Assembly (NCBI GenBank): GCA_965153355.1
Contig: OZ231127.1
Coordinates: 13,578,001 to 13,642,000, forward strand
Source: Flaccisagitta enflata
Lineage: Eukaryota; Chaetognatha; Sagittoidea; Aphragmophora
DNA length: 64,000 nucleotides
Direction of reading: 5' to 3'
Shown: positions 55,075 through 64,000 of the stretch, one piece after another
Position numbering within the stretch: position 1 is the stretch's first letter
Layout: the number at the start of each line of letters is the position of its first letter
Made by a program: the position numbers and the translations under genes
Notes under the pieces: generated by a model
The model's input: only the letters and a program-made list of their open reading frames with translations
The model's database searches: none
What the model was told of the DNA's origin: nothing

Positions 55075-55949
55075 AATAGTTTTTCATCATAACTTTATCC
55101 CAAAAACCTTTTTGCTTGCCTTTTTGTTTACGAAACGCGAAAATTATAACTTTTCATGAGGGTGATAGCGTTAGCCTTTGTAGAACAGATAGAGTTGCAT
55201 AAGACAAATCAAGATAGAGTCTAATTAATGAGAACGCGATCGTTCTAGTGTCCATTTAACTCCGTCACGTGAACTCGGTCACGCCCGCTTTCTTAACGTG
55301 ACTAGGCCATTTTTTCTTATGAGGAGGTACATGACACAGTAAGGCAAAGATAGAGAAAGACAGACAGAGAGTCAAAAAGGGAAAGAAAGTATTTTACTGG
55401 GGGGTGAACAAGGTCGCAATGCTGAAAGCTTCCAGTTGCAACTGCGTATGTAAACAAGAGTTGAAGTGAATCAACTTCCAAGTACAGTTGTATCTCGCTA
55501 GAAATTATAATGAACGATGGATATATGCAGCCAATTATGGGATGACAGTTGCAATGTCAGTGGTCGTCCTGAGTCGGCGTCCAGTAGCACTTGTAATGTC
55601 CTGTATTGTTTTCTTGTGTGCGCGCGTCTGTCGGACAGAGATTAACCAATGAAAGAGAGTAAAAAATATGAGTATGAGAGTTGATCTGTTCATCTTATTC
55701 CAGGAATACTGATTTTTTTTTCTTCAAGTGAAAATACAAGCCCTTAGTGCAAATTTTAAAAAAACATTTTCTGTTAAAAGTTAGATTTTCGAAAGTAGTT
55801 ATTTTTTATCTATCAATCTTATTTTACTCGCATTTTGTACGTTATGTAAGACACGGAAAAAAGCTCTTCCTTTCCCATTATTCTGCTTTACGCCGCGCCG
55901 CAGGCTGTGCTGTGTGATTATGCTCAGCTGATCGATCGCAATTTTTCCC
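55075..55949. other. Unassigned spacer
   Basis: A possible lone pogo-like end, TACAGTTGTATCTCGCTAGA, near 55484; its partner was not found. Confidence 0.35.
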
Positions 55950-56022
55950 CTCTTTAGTTGTGTGCTACACCACTCTAAAAGCCCCGTTTTGGTCTGTCTG
56001 ACCGTCACATCTGTTTTTATGT
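55950..56022 (+). mobile_element. H1 5' fragment
   Basis: AGTTGTGTGCTACACCACTC and AAAGCCCCGTTTTGGTCTGTC; stops after the first GTCTGACCGTCAC. Confidence 0.5.
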
Positions 56023-56023
56023 A

Positions 56024-56312
56024 GTTTTTAGTCGCGGACTAGCGACCCTGTAAGAGGCATTGTCCCTCTGTGGTGAAAAAGTGGGAAAACGAGCGTCCTA
56101 GATGCCTGAGTATGAGGGGATTGGGTTTGGAGTTAGGGTTGGGGTCTGGATGGAGGTTGGACTCCCCTGCCCACCCATCCGCGACAATATTGTTACCCCG
56201 TGTCACTCGTTCTTGTCACTGCTCCTACCAAAGAGTTAGACTGGATTCCTTCATCGCTGCCCCCCCCCCCCCACCCGCACGCAACTAAGGTTGCCGTGTA
56301 TCCGACCTTGTT
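56024..56312 (+). mobile_element. H1 composite, f-type interior with a-type tail
   Basis: T5-AGTCGCGGACTAGCGACCCT, GTAAGAGGCATTGTCC, GGGTTGGGGTCTGGATGGAG, CAATATTGTTACCCCGTGTC, then a second tail CTGCTCCTACC, CCCACCCGCACGCAACT and CCGTGTATCCGACCTTGTT. Confidence 0.65.
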
Positions 56313-56337
56313 GTATTCCTCTTTCGATTCTCTTTAT

Positions 56338-56938
56338 GGGCAGCGGCCGCGAAGGAGGACGATGTCCTGTAGAACACAGGGGGACTTTCGTTCATTCATT
56401 CTTTTCTCCGTTCGTCCCCCCCTAGCCTCCGGGCTCAGTCCCAGCCTCTGGGCTCAAATCCTAGCCTCCAGGCTCAAATCCCATACTCATGGCTTAAATC
56501 CCAGCCTTGGGGCTCAAATTCCAGCCTTGAGGCTGAAATATCAACACCGAGGCTGAAATCCCAGCCTCAAGGCTCAAATTCCAGCCTTGAGGCTCAAATT
56601 CCAGCCTTGAGGCTCAAATTCCAGCCTTGAGGCTAAAATCCCAGCCTTGAGGCTTAAATCCCAGCTTCAAGGCTCAATCTCAGCGTCAAGGCTGGAGTCC
56701 TATCCTCAAGGCTTTAATCCCTGCCTCAAAGCTTAAATCCCAGTCTCAAGGCTTAAATCTCAGCCTTGAAGCTCAAATCCCAGCTTCAACAAACAAAGGA
56801 ACGCATGAAAGTCCCCCTATGTTCTACAGGACATCGTCCCCTTCGGGGCCGCTTCCCTGCTAACCATCACCTACAGTGACAAACAAACTAAGCAGGGCAA
56901 CGGGTATCGCTGACCACATATTGCCCTTGGGCGACCTG
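56338..56938 (+). mobile_element. H2 element with ~20-bp tandem interior
   Basis: GGGCAGCGGCCGCGAAGGAG, arm ACGATGTCCTGTAGAACACA, then about 18 units of CCAGCCTTGAGGCTCAAATT (56440-56790). The right arm TGTTCTACAGGACATCGTCC is complementary to the left, followed by CCTTCGGGGCCGCTTCCCTG and GCAGGGCAACGGGTATCGCT. Confidence 0.82.
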
Positions 56939-57192
56939 TTCCACTTTAGCGGTCATTCGCAAAGTGCAGTGAGAGGAAATCAAGTCTGCTGTTCGAGCGA
57001 GATAAGCCCCGTCGGGGATTTCCATGACATTGCTCTCTCTTCCAACACCCCAGCCTTTTCGGATTTATCCGTCGGTGGAAGGGATTGTTACCCGCTCAGG
57101 GTATACAAAATTGGGGTCCTAAGCTCCAGCGGGCTGGGGCTTTGGGTATCTCGCCCAGCTTCGAATTTTTCGGCAGACGGCGTTGCGCCGGC
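56939..57192 (+). other. Probable 5' untranslated region of the non-LTR retrotransposon
   Basis: GC-rich sequence between the H2 tail and the first ATG. The start of the element cannot be fixed because only this copy is visible; no earlier in-frame ATG exists. Confidence 0.45.
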
Positions 57193-57432
57193 ATGACCTC
57201 GTCTGAAAAACATTGCCGGTTTCTACACAAACTCGTCTCCCTCTTCGTCGTGCTCTTCGCCCTTTCTTCACTCCTCCCCTCGCGCCTCCTCATCCTCGTC
57301 CTCCTCTTCATCGGGGGTGTCCACCCCAATCCCGGCCCTCGTCGTCAACGTCGTCGCGGCCCCCGCCCGCCAGTCAATCGCATAGTCAGTTGGAACTGTG
57401 ACGGCATCGGAAATTCGGCTGCCGAGCTTCGG
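57193..57432 (+). CDS. Non-LTR retrotransposon ORF, segment 1: hydrophobic leader, 2A-like motif, start of endonuclease
   Basis: First in-frame ATG at 57193. Residues 1-12 are polar; about 13-45 are strongly hydrophobic (KLVSLFVVLFALSSLLPSRL and following). Then GGVHPNPGP (about residues 46-54), an Arg/Pro-rich linker and RIVSWNCDGIGNSAAELR, the first motif of an APE-type endonuclease (the Asn is the metal/phosphate-contact residue). The frame breaks after codon 80 (CGG at 57430-57432) at the insertion of a 5.5-kb element. Leaders ending in HPNPGP or ENPGP are known from CR1/L2- and L1Tc/Ingi-like retrotransposons, in several of which 2A-type ribosome skipping was shown; here the usual Asp of DVEXNPGP is Gly. 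In a complete element the protein would cut target DNA and reverse-transcribe its RNA. Confidence 0.85.
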
Positions 57433-58019
57433 CACGGCTCGATAGGGATCGGTTTAAGCCCTATGAAAACAGCATGTTCTGAGACTTTGCATGGTGTTCC
57501 CCAATACTATGGGGCAGGTCGGAAAAATGCGCGCAAAAAAAAATCCGTATTGTAGGAAGCCGTCAAGTGCCATTTACTTATCAGGATGACATAATGCAGA
57601 TTTTTTGCAAAACCACCGAAACATTTTAATCTTTAGAAAATCGTAGCTCATCTTCTGGTAAAGCCACAATGTTGGGATTAAGCTCATTCGATGGAGTTTT
57701 TTAAGTAGTTTATCTGTGTAAAATATCATCTCAATCGGTTGAGCGGTTGCTCAAAAAATTGAATTTATTTTTCAAAAATGGCAAAATAATTATCTTTTTT
57801 TAATGGAAATTTCAATATTTCATTGAGCATTTCATTGGATGAAAAATTTAGTGATGAGTGGATCTAATAGGGCCTTCCATCATTTCCACCATGCATTACT
57901 CTCAAAGGTTTCGCTTCTAAAAGACAATGAGAACTATCTAGATTAAGATGTATGGATGAAGGTAAAGGTTGCAAATCTTTCCATTTTATCATGAACAGCA
58001 TGAATTTGTAATCCGTAAA

Positions 58020-58108
58020 TCTTTAGTTGCGGACATGCAACTACGAGAGGCTTTGTCCGTCCATCGGTCCGTTGGTCCGTTGGTCCATCAGTCCATTAGC
58101 AATAGTAA
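58020..58108 (+). mobile_element. H1 5' fragment, subtype b
   Basis: TTTAGTTGCGGACATGCAACT, GAGAGGCTTTGTCCGTCCAT, GGTCCGTTGGTCC core, then directly an H2 tail; 3' half absent. Confidence 0.6.
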
Positions 58109-58615
58109 AATAGTCGCAAAAGTGTTAGATGGTCAGCGGTACCCGTGCCCTGCTTAAGTAGGTTGAGACTGAAGTTGAGGGAGGGAGCAGGGCAGCGGCC
58201 CCAAAGGCCAAAGGGGTCGATGACCTATGCTTTCACACATATGGGGGATTTTCTCCTCCTTCTCCTCCTCCTTCTCCACCCCCCCCTCCAACCTCCAGGC
58301 CATATGCCAGCCTCCAGGCCCAAATATCAGTCTTGAGGCCCAAATCCCTTGAGGCGGGAATTTGAGCCTTGGGGTTGGGATTTGGGTCTTGAGGTTGGGA
58401 TTTGGGCCATGAGGTTGGGATTTGGGCCATGAGGTTGGGATTTGGGCCCTGGGATTTGGGCCTCAAGACTGGGATTTTGGCCTCATCTAGGATATGGCTC
58501 TCAAGGCTGAGATATGGGCCCAGAGGTGGGGGGGTATGAAGAAGAAGGAGGAGATAATCCCCTATATAAGTGAAAGCATAGGTCATCGACCATTTAGGGG
58601 CCGCTGCCCAAAAGT
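58109..58615 (-). mobile_element. H2 element, reverse
   Basis: Reversed tail TCAGCGGTACCCGTGCCCTG, then GGGCAGCGGCCCCAAAGG, arm TCGATGACCTATGCTTTCAC, interior GGGATTTGGGCCTTGAGGTT units, second arm GTGAAAGCATAGGTCATCGA, GGGGCCGCTGCCC. Same arm type as the 27.7-kb copy. Confidence 0.78.
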
Positions 58616-59139
58616 GGGAAAATGAGCAGGCCTTTTTTGAGAGCGTGCCTGGGAGCCCGATGCTCTCTATTTTGCTCCCAGGCACACAAGATTTGCTGGC
58701 AGAGAGCCCGGTTTGCTTTCTCAATTTTGGCTGAGTATTTTTTACCCAATACAAGTTTGCTTTTAAAAGTAAACGGACATAAATGGAAAATTCTCAAAGT
58801 GGTAATCTACATCAAACGATAATAATTTGTTCCTGTAAATATAACAATTATTACATGAAAAAAGTCAATACCCGTTACTACTCTAACTTATCAAATCTGC
58901 TACCTTGATTTCATGATTACCGCGAGCGGGAATTCAGCAAAGGAGATCAAGACTGAGCGTTGAGCTTCGCTGCTTTCATCTACTTTGGACGACCTCATGA
59001 TGGTGTACGAATCACAGTCACAGATTCAGGATTTCAAAGCACAATTGTCTTTTGACGAGTGGATGAGAATGAATTTTTTTTACAGTCTCTTAAGATGAAA
59101 TTAGCGGATCACAAATTGAATGAATCACTTCAACTCTAC
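58616..59139. other. Non-repetitive interior of the 5.5-kb element
   Basis: One + frame reads MMVYESQSQIQDFKAQLSFD and 13 more residues before a stop (about 59000-59100). It is too short to interpret and no transposase motif is present. Confidence 0.3.
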
Positions 59140-59300
59140 GCACGGCTCAGTCCATCTATAGGTTGGTTGGTTGGTCTGTCTGTCAAGATGTACTTTTTTT
59201 GTTACATATACAAATGGTTTTTATTCCTTCCAAATGCATGGTTAGCCTTTTTTTACTGCTCCTGCCCTGCCTCTTGAGTAGCCATGTGTTTGGCTTTTTT
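59140..59300 (+). mobile_element. H1 remnant
   Basis: GGTTGGTTGGTTGGTCTGTC core, ACTGCTCCTGCCC and GTAGCCATGTGTTTGGCTTT; both hairpin boxes lost. Confidence 0.4.
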
Positions 59301-59331
59301 TTTTCTAGCTCTTCTTGTGTTGATACTGGAA

Positions 59332-59588
59332 GAAGGCCGGATACACGGCTACCGAAGTCGCGTGCGGGTGGGCAGGTGCAATTTTTGAGGTTCCAGATCA
59401 TTTGGGCCAGAGCAGTGAGGTCAAAGAAATAAAAAAAAAAGTAAAGTGTGACCGACCAACCGACTGACCGACCAACCAACCAATTGACCAACCAACTGAC
59501 CGACCGACCGACTAACCAACCAACCAACCAACCAACCAACTAGCGGACAAAGCGGGTTGTAGAGTCGCATGCACGCGACCGAAAAAAA
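59332..59588 (-). mobile_element. H1 element, subtype a, reverse, long core
   Basis: GGCCGGATACACGGCTACCG, AGTCGCGTGCGGGTGGGCAG, a core of about 25 GACC/AACC units, end AGTCGCATGCACGCGACCGA8. Confidence 0.88.
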
Positions 59589-59816
59589 ATTTCTTTCATT
59601 TATTAGTTGTCTCATTCATTTGAACAAATCATTCGCTGCTTAAAGAGATGGAAGAAACATGATGAGACAGAAAACTCATGCTCGTTTTATGGGGAAATCA
59701 GGATTTTTACCAGGCTCTCTGTTTTTCTGCCAGGCTCCTTAAAATTGTAAGGAGAGAGCCCGGAATGATCTTTCAAAAAAATAACTAAAATAAGGCCATT
59801 TTTGTTTACATGCTTT

Positions 59817-60350
59817 TTGGGTAGCGGCCCCTAAGCTAAGGAGATAAAGTCCTGTAGAACACATGGGGAATCTGTCCATCCGTTTGTCCGTCCGTCCATC
59901 TGTCCATCTGTCCATCTAATCATCCGCCTGTCCATCCCCCGCCCTATCCTCAGGGTTTTGTCTCCTTTGGGGGCCTATTTTGACCCAAATTCTGCCAAAT
60001 AGCCCAAATGCAAGCAAGATGGCCCAAACCTGAGCAAAATGGCCCAAATCCAAGCATAATGGCCAAAATCCAAGCTAGATAGCCTAAATCTGGCTAGAAA
60101 ACCCCAATTCTGGCCTGAAGTGCACCATTTTGACCCCATATCTGACCTATATTGTGGCCTCTGATGCCTAAATTCTGACCAGATTTGGGCCATTTTGCAA
60201 GAATTTGGGCCATCATGCTTGGATTTGGGCCAAATTGCTTGGATTTGGTTTATTTGGCAGAATTTGGGTCAGAATAGGCCCCAAAAGAGACAAAGCCCTG
60301 AGGATGGGGCAGGGGGGACGGGTGGATGGATGGGCAGACGGACGGATGGA
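59817..60350 (+). mobile_element. H2 element lacking its right outer arm
   Basis: GGGTAGCGGCCCCTAAGC, arm AAGTCCTGTAGAACACATGG, (GTCC)n, then TCCTCAGGGTTTTGTCTCC and AGCAAAATGGCCCAAATCC units, whose inverse follows at about 60210-60330. The GTTCTACAGGACTT arm is not repeated. Confidence 0.65.
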
Positions 60351-60391
60351 AATGTTCTTTAAAAATGTTCTTTAAAAATGTTGTAGTTTTT

Positions 60392-60874
60392 GGGCAGCGG
60401 CCCCAAGGGGCCAATGTCCTGTGGGACATAGAGGTGAATTTCCTTCCTTTTGTACGTCTGTCCGTATGTCCCCCCCCAAGCTTCTTAATTCTCAAATTCC
60501 CATTGAATAACATGGGAAATTGACAAAATGCAAAGTTCCCATTGAATAACATGGGAAAATGACAACTTGCAAACTTCCCATTGAAAAAACTGGGAGATTT
60601 TAAAGATTGCAAATTTCCCATCAAATAACATGGAAAATTAACAAAAAAATGAAAGAAAGTGTAGAAGATATATATAACTCTCATTGAATATCATGGAAAA
60701 TTGCCCAAAAGGCCTGAAATATGTCTTCTCAGGACGTTAGGAAATTCACCCCTGTGTCCTACAGGACATCAGCCCTTTGGGGTTGCTGCCCTGCTCTCAC
60801 TCCACTTCTTCAGCTGATCACTCCAAGCAGGGCATCGGGTAGCGCTGACCATGTGCAATCCTTGGATGACTTGT
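60392..60874 (+). mobile_element. H2 element, third arm type
   Basis: GGGCAGCGGCCCCAAGGGGC, arm ATGTCCTGTGGGACATAGAG, interior TTCCCATTGAATAACATGGG units, second arm GTGTCCTACAGGACAT, GGGTTGCTGCCCTG, tail GCAGGGCATCGGGTAGCGCT. Confidence 0.75.
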
Positions 60875-61270
60875 TTTATTTGTTGGAAAAAAGTTGAATT
60901 ACGTAATTCGACTTTTTGAAACGTAGGGGAGAAATAAAGTTTTCCATTTTGGATTTGGGACAATTTTAAAAAGTTGAGCCGTTTTTGGGCTGGGATGATA
61001 CTTTTTTTGATATTCATAGCTAAGAAAGAGCTTATTTTTCTCTTTCAAATGGCGCCAACCAGAAGTCTCTACGATCATTAGTTTTGGCGCTATGAAATTT
61101 TGAATCTTTTAATATTTTTTCGGATTTTTGCCCTAACTTTTATGACGCTAGCTTTTGCATTTTACTCTGCTTGAGAGATAGAAAGACAGAACGAGAAAGA
61201 GAATAGAAAGGGAAAGAGAAAGAGAAAGTCAGAGAGAGACAAACACCCCCCACACACACACACACACACA

Positions 61271-61917
61271 TTAGCTTGTACCTAAATGACAAAAAGCAAT
61301 AAAATCAGAATTCTACAAGTAGTTCTTGTTGTGGGGCTGTCTTGGGCTTCTAATGGCATCAATTTTGGTCTGAAAAATTTGCATCTTGCTGTCCGCGCCT
61401 TACCTTGAATTTTCCTTCAGCCTATGGGAAACCAAAAATTTCAAAGTGCTTAAATCACTGTTTTGACTGCAGATTTGAAATCTGCAGAAAAAAATGTTAA
61501 TTGAAAGTGCTTTCCTTTTTTCAATAGTCCTTCGGGATCATAGTCAAAATTCATCTTAAAGATATAAAAAAAAGGTAAGTTCGGCGATTTTACATATAAA
61601 TAAAAGAGAAAGGTAATCTTTGCAAACTTTGACACTTATTTTGAGCACCTTCTTGTTGGAATATTGAAGAAAGGAAAGCACTTTCAATTAACAGTTTTTT
61701 CTGCAGATTTCAAATCTGCAGTAAAAACAAAGATTTAAGCACTTTGAAATTTTTGGTTTCTCATAGGCTGAAGGAAAATTCAAGGTAAGGTGCGGACAGC
61801 AAGATGCAATTTTTTCAAACCAAAAGTGATGTCATTGGAAGCCCAAGACAGCCCCACAATAAGAACTACTTGTGGAGTTCTGATTTTATTGTTTATTGTC
61901 ATTTCAGTACAAGCTAA
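61271..61917. mobile_element. Foldback element inserted in a (CA)n microsatellite
   Basis: Arms of about 255 bp (61271-~61530 and ~61665-61917) are reverse complements: TTAGCTTGTAC at the left, GTACAAGCTAA at the right. Each arm holds the palindrome CTGCAGATTT(G/C)AAATCTGCAG. CA repeats lie directly outside both ends. Confidence 0.8.
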
Positions 61918-61935
61918 CACACATACACACACATT

Positions 61936-62042
<107 letters not shown>

Positions 62043-62209
62043 AAAGATAAAGGAAGACCAAAAAAGAGATAAAAACAAGCAGGCAGTCAACCAGGCATCA
62101 TGAAATGCACACAAAAGAACATGCACAAAAAAAAAACTCCCATTTACGACTTTTTTCCAGTCGGCGAGAGCCGCCTTTATTAGTAGCTATCTCTATGACG
62201 TTCTCATAA

Positions 62210-62387
62210 AACAAGGCCGGATACATGGCTACCCCGGTCGCGTGCGGGTGGGCAGGGGCCATATTTGAGGTCACTTGATCCCTTGAGCAGGAGCAGTGAG
62301 GCCAAAGACCGCAAAAACCCCAAAAAAGTAAAGTGTGACGGACTGATGGACTGACGGATGGATGGACGGACGGATGGACGGACGGAC

Positions 62388-62421
<34 letters not shown>

Positions 62422-62472
62422 ACAGATGGACCGACAAAGCGGGGTGTAGAGTCGCGTAGCACGCGACAAAAA
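62210..62472 (-). mobile_element. H1 element, subtype a, reverse, long core
   Basis: AACAAGGCCGGATACATGGC, box GGTCGCGTGCGGGTGGGCAG, core of GACGGATG/GATG units (about 62336-62430), end AGTCGCGTAGCACGCGACA6. Confidence 0.9.
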
Positions 62473-62904
62473 AGAGTGTAGACTAGTCCTAGATCACGCT
62501 CAATTGCAACCATATGTTTATGAACGAGCCCCTTAAAAAAGTTCAATTCAATAACCTTTTTTCAAAAAGAAACTCAAGTTTCTCAACAACCCCTTGACCG
62601 AATGAGTTGAAATTTTACGTGAATGAACATCTAAAAAAATGCTGTCGAATGAGCCCAGTCCCAGCATTGTGGCTTTACCAGAACATAAGATATGAATTTC
62701 TAAAGAATAAAAAAATGCAATGATTTTAAGCAAATGGGAGACTTTTCATTCTTGAATAGATGTGGCACTTACCGACTTCCTACAATAAGGATCTTTTTGC
62801 ACCTATTTTTCCGACCTGCCCCATGGTATTGGGGAACGCCATGCAAAGTCTCTTGTTATGCTATCTTCATAGGGTTAAAACCGATCCCCGTCGAGCCGTG
62901 TCGG

Positions 62905-63172
62905 CATTTTCTCTCCAAAAATAACGTCCTCGTTGCGTGTATTCAGGAGTCAAAACTGACGTCAAAATCTAGACAGCCGACGTTCCCAAACTATGCAGTT
63001 ATTCGACAAGACCGTGCGCGTGAGGATGGCGGTGGAGGTCTTCTCACCCTTATTCATCACTCACTCCACTTCCAACAGCTGCCAACGCCCATCAACGACG
63101 GAGTAACTGAGTCCATTTTCATCAAAACCAACATCTCCGGCAATCCCATTAAAATCGCAAACATCTACGTAC
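62905..63172 (+). CDS. Non-LTR retrotransposon ORF, segment 2: endonuclease centre
   Basis: Continues segment 1 in frame. HFLSKNNVLVACIQESKLTS carries the catalytic Glu of the APE fold (QES motif), followed by FPNYAVIRQDRAREDGGGGL, the glycine-rich loop typical of retrotransposon endonucleases, and ISGNPIKIANIYV. No stop or frameshift in 89 codons. It breaks at the codon for Val-Pro (63169-63172) where a 609-bp element is inserted. Confidence 0.88.
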
Positions 63173-63781
63173 GTCGGGGTGCAAATAAAGATAAAATTTC
63201 GGTTTCAATCTCTTTTCATAACTATATTCATTACTATTTTGTGATTTTTTTGATGAAATTTATAATTTTGTAGTTTAGTATTATTCTATTAGTAAAAGAA
63301 ACCCAAGTATGATAAAGTCATTGCTTTGTTTTATTAACAAAGACAAAAAAGAATCACAGGAAATAATAGATTCCGTAGAAATAAGGGAGCAAAAGTTCAA
63401 AACCTGCGAAGGGAAAATTCTAAGACTTGAACAAATTGAACTATTTTGCATTTCTAAGAACATGGCCCTCATCTTATATGTTCTTAGAATGAGGCCATGT
63501 TTTTGAAAATGCAAAATTTTGCATTTTGAAAGAGTCTTAGAATTTTCCCTAAGACAAGTGAAGTTGCAAAACTAAATTTTCTTTAGATTTCCTTCTTTTT
63601 TTCTCCATTTTTTATTTGCTCAGCACTCTCTTTTTATCTACAAATGATTATCTATGCAAAACTAAAAAACATATAATATAACAATTATATTCTTTTATAA
63701 TACAAGTCTAAATTAGTGAAATTTAGAATATTGAAAAAATAGTTTTGACTCTTCTAATTTGATCTTCGTTTGCACCTTGAC
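63173..63781. mobile_element. 609-bp TIR element with central palindrome, inserted in the retrotransposon
   Basis: Left GTCGGGGTGCAAATAAAGAT, reversed right GTCAAGGTGCAAACGAAGAT. Target duplication GTAC (63169-63172, 63782-63785); removing the element restores IYV|PPAS. A strong internal palindrome (AGGGAAAATTCTAAGACT with AGTCTTAGAATTTTCCCT; AACATGGCCCTCAT with ATGAGGCCATGTT) is centred near 63480. No transposase. Confidence 0.8.
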
Positions 63782-63784
63782 GTA

Positions 63785-64000
63785 CCTCCTGCATCATCGC
63801 GCTACGTCACCGGGAATTTTCGCCTTTCACTCGCTCCTCTCCTCTCCGACGACGACACGGTCATCGTTGGCGATGTAAACGGCCATCACGAGGAGTGGTC
63901 TGGTGGAGTTGCGGACGATCGTGGTGACGCTCTGGCTAATGAGTTCGATTTGAATAATTTCGTTGTCCTCAACAACCCCGACATCGCCACCCGCCCGGTC
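63785..64000 (+). CDS. Non-LTR retrotransposon ORF, segment 3: endonuclease C-terminal part
   Basis: PPASSRYVTGNFRLSLAPLL, then VIVGDVNGHHEEWSG, in which Asp and Asn are the conserved GDxNxHH catalytic pair, and DDRGDALANEFDLNNFVVLN. The frame is intact to the window edge. The final SDH motif, the reverse transcriptase and the 3' end would lie beyond the window. The GDFNAHH-type sequence with VPP and DDRG points to the I/Jockey-Ingi group of APE elements, with moderate certainty. Confidence 0.88.

Noticed and set aside
57085-57192. Upstream extension of the retrotransposon ORF
   Set aside because: Open but without an ATG before 57193; treated as 5' untranslated region.
62734-62904. N-terminal extension of the endonuclease frame starting MGDFSFLNRC
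   Set aside because: This part is the inverted end of the 5.5-kb insert; it is in frame by chance with the retrotransposon segment.

Overview
The window is non-coding, repeat-dominated sequence from a eukaryotic nuclear genome. It is most probably a marine or aquatic invertebrate animal, but I cannot name the species. Evidence for an animal: one exon with a convincing rhodopsin-like GPCR first membrane segment bounded by GT/AG splice sites; a non-LTR retrotransposon of the APE-endonuclease type with a 2A-like N-terminus; several classes of small TA-flanked DNA elements; and very dense (GA)n, (CA)n and (GTCY)n microsatellites. I saw no bacterial-type operon, rRNA, convincing tRNA or CRISPR array. 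Most long open frames are translations of microsatellites and are not genes.

Two dispersed families, named here H1 and H2, make up much of the window. H1 (about 140-300 bp when unexpanded, roughly 40 copies or fragments on both strands) starts with T5-AG plus a terminal hairpin, has a core of (GGTC/GTCC)n tetranucleotides and ends in a GGCCTTGTT block. H2 (about 400-740 bp) starts with a GGGCAGCGGCCCC hairpin, has complementary arms around tandem ~20-30 bp units and ends in a GCAGGGCACGGGTACC tail. Within each family the subtypes differ in sequence at the paired positions but keep the pairing, which is the most unusual signal here. H1 architecture (subterminal inverted repeats, terminal hairpin, tetranucleotide core) resembles non-autonomous Helentron/HINE elements such as bivalve pearl or Drosophila mini-me; that assignment is inference.

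Layout. 0-10 kb: H1 copies, an 85-bp and a 91-bp satellite, a 580-bp pyrimidine tract, one H2 and two pogo-like MITEs. 10.3-12.6 kb: a minisatellite of ~29-bp units in a six-unit, ~171-bp higher-order repeat. 13-17 kb: the GPCR exon (minus strand) and weak exon candidates. 18-22 kb: H1 copies, then a 160-bp satellite joined to a 13-bp minisatellite. 22-36 kb: microsatellites, 31-bp and 85-bp satellites, H1/H2, and two H1 copies inflated by internal minisatellites. 37-43 kb: trinucleotide arrays, a 112-bp satellite, weak exon candidates. 43-46 kb: a cluster of DNA-element MITEs with target duplications. 46-56 kb: Q-type CAG/CAA repeats, microsatellites, more H1, and a 612-bp TA-flanked foldback. 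56.9-64 kb: the 5' part of a non-LTR retrotransposon whose endonuclease reading frame is intact but split by two DNA elements, a 5,468-bp one (duplication TCGG) that itself carries H1, H2 and a foldback, and a 609-bp one (duplication GTAC).

There is no set of cooperating genes. The interest lies in the mobile-element ecology: nested insertions with readable target duplications, and families whose paired ends co-vary.
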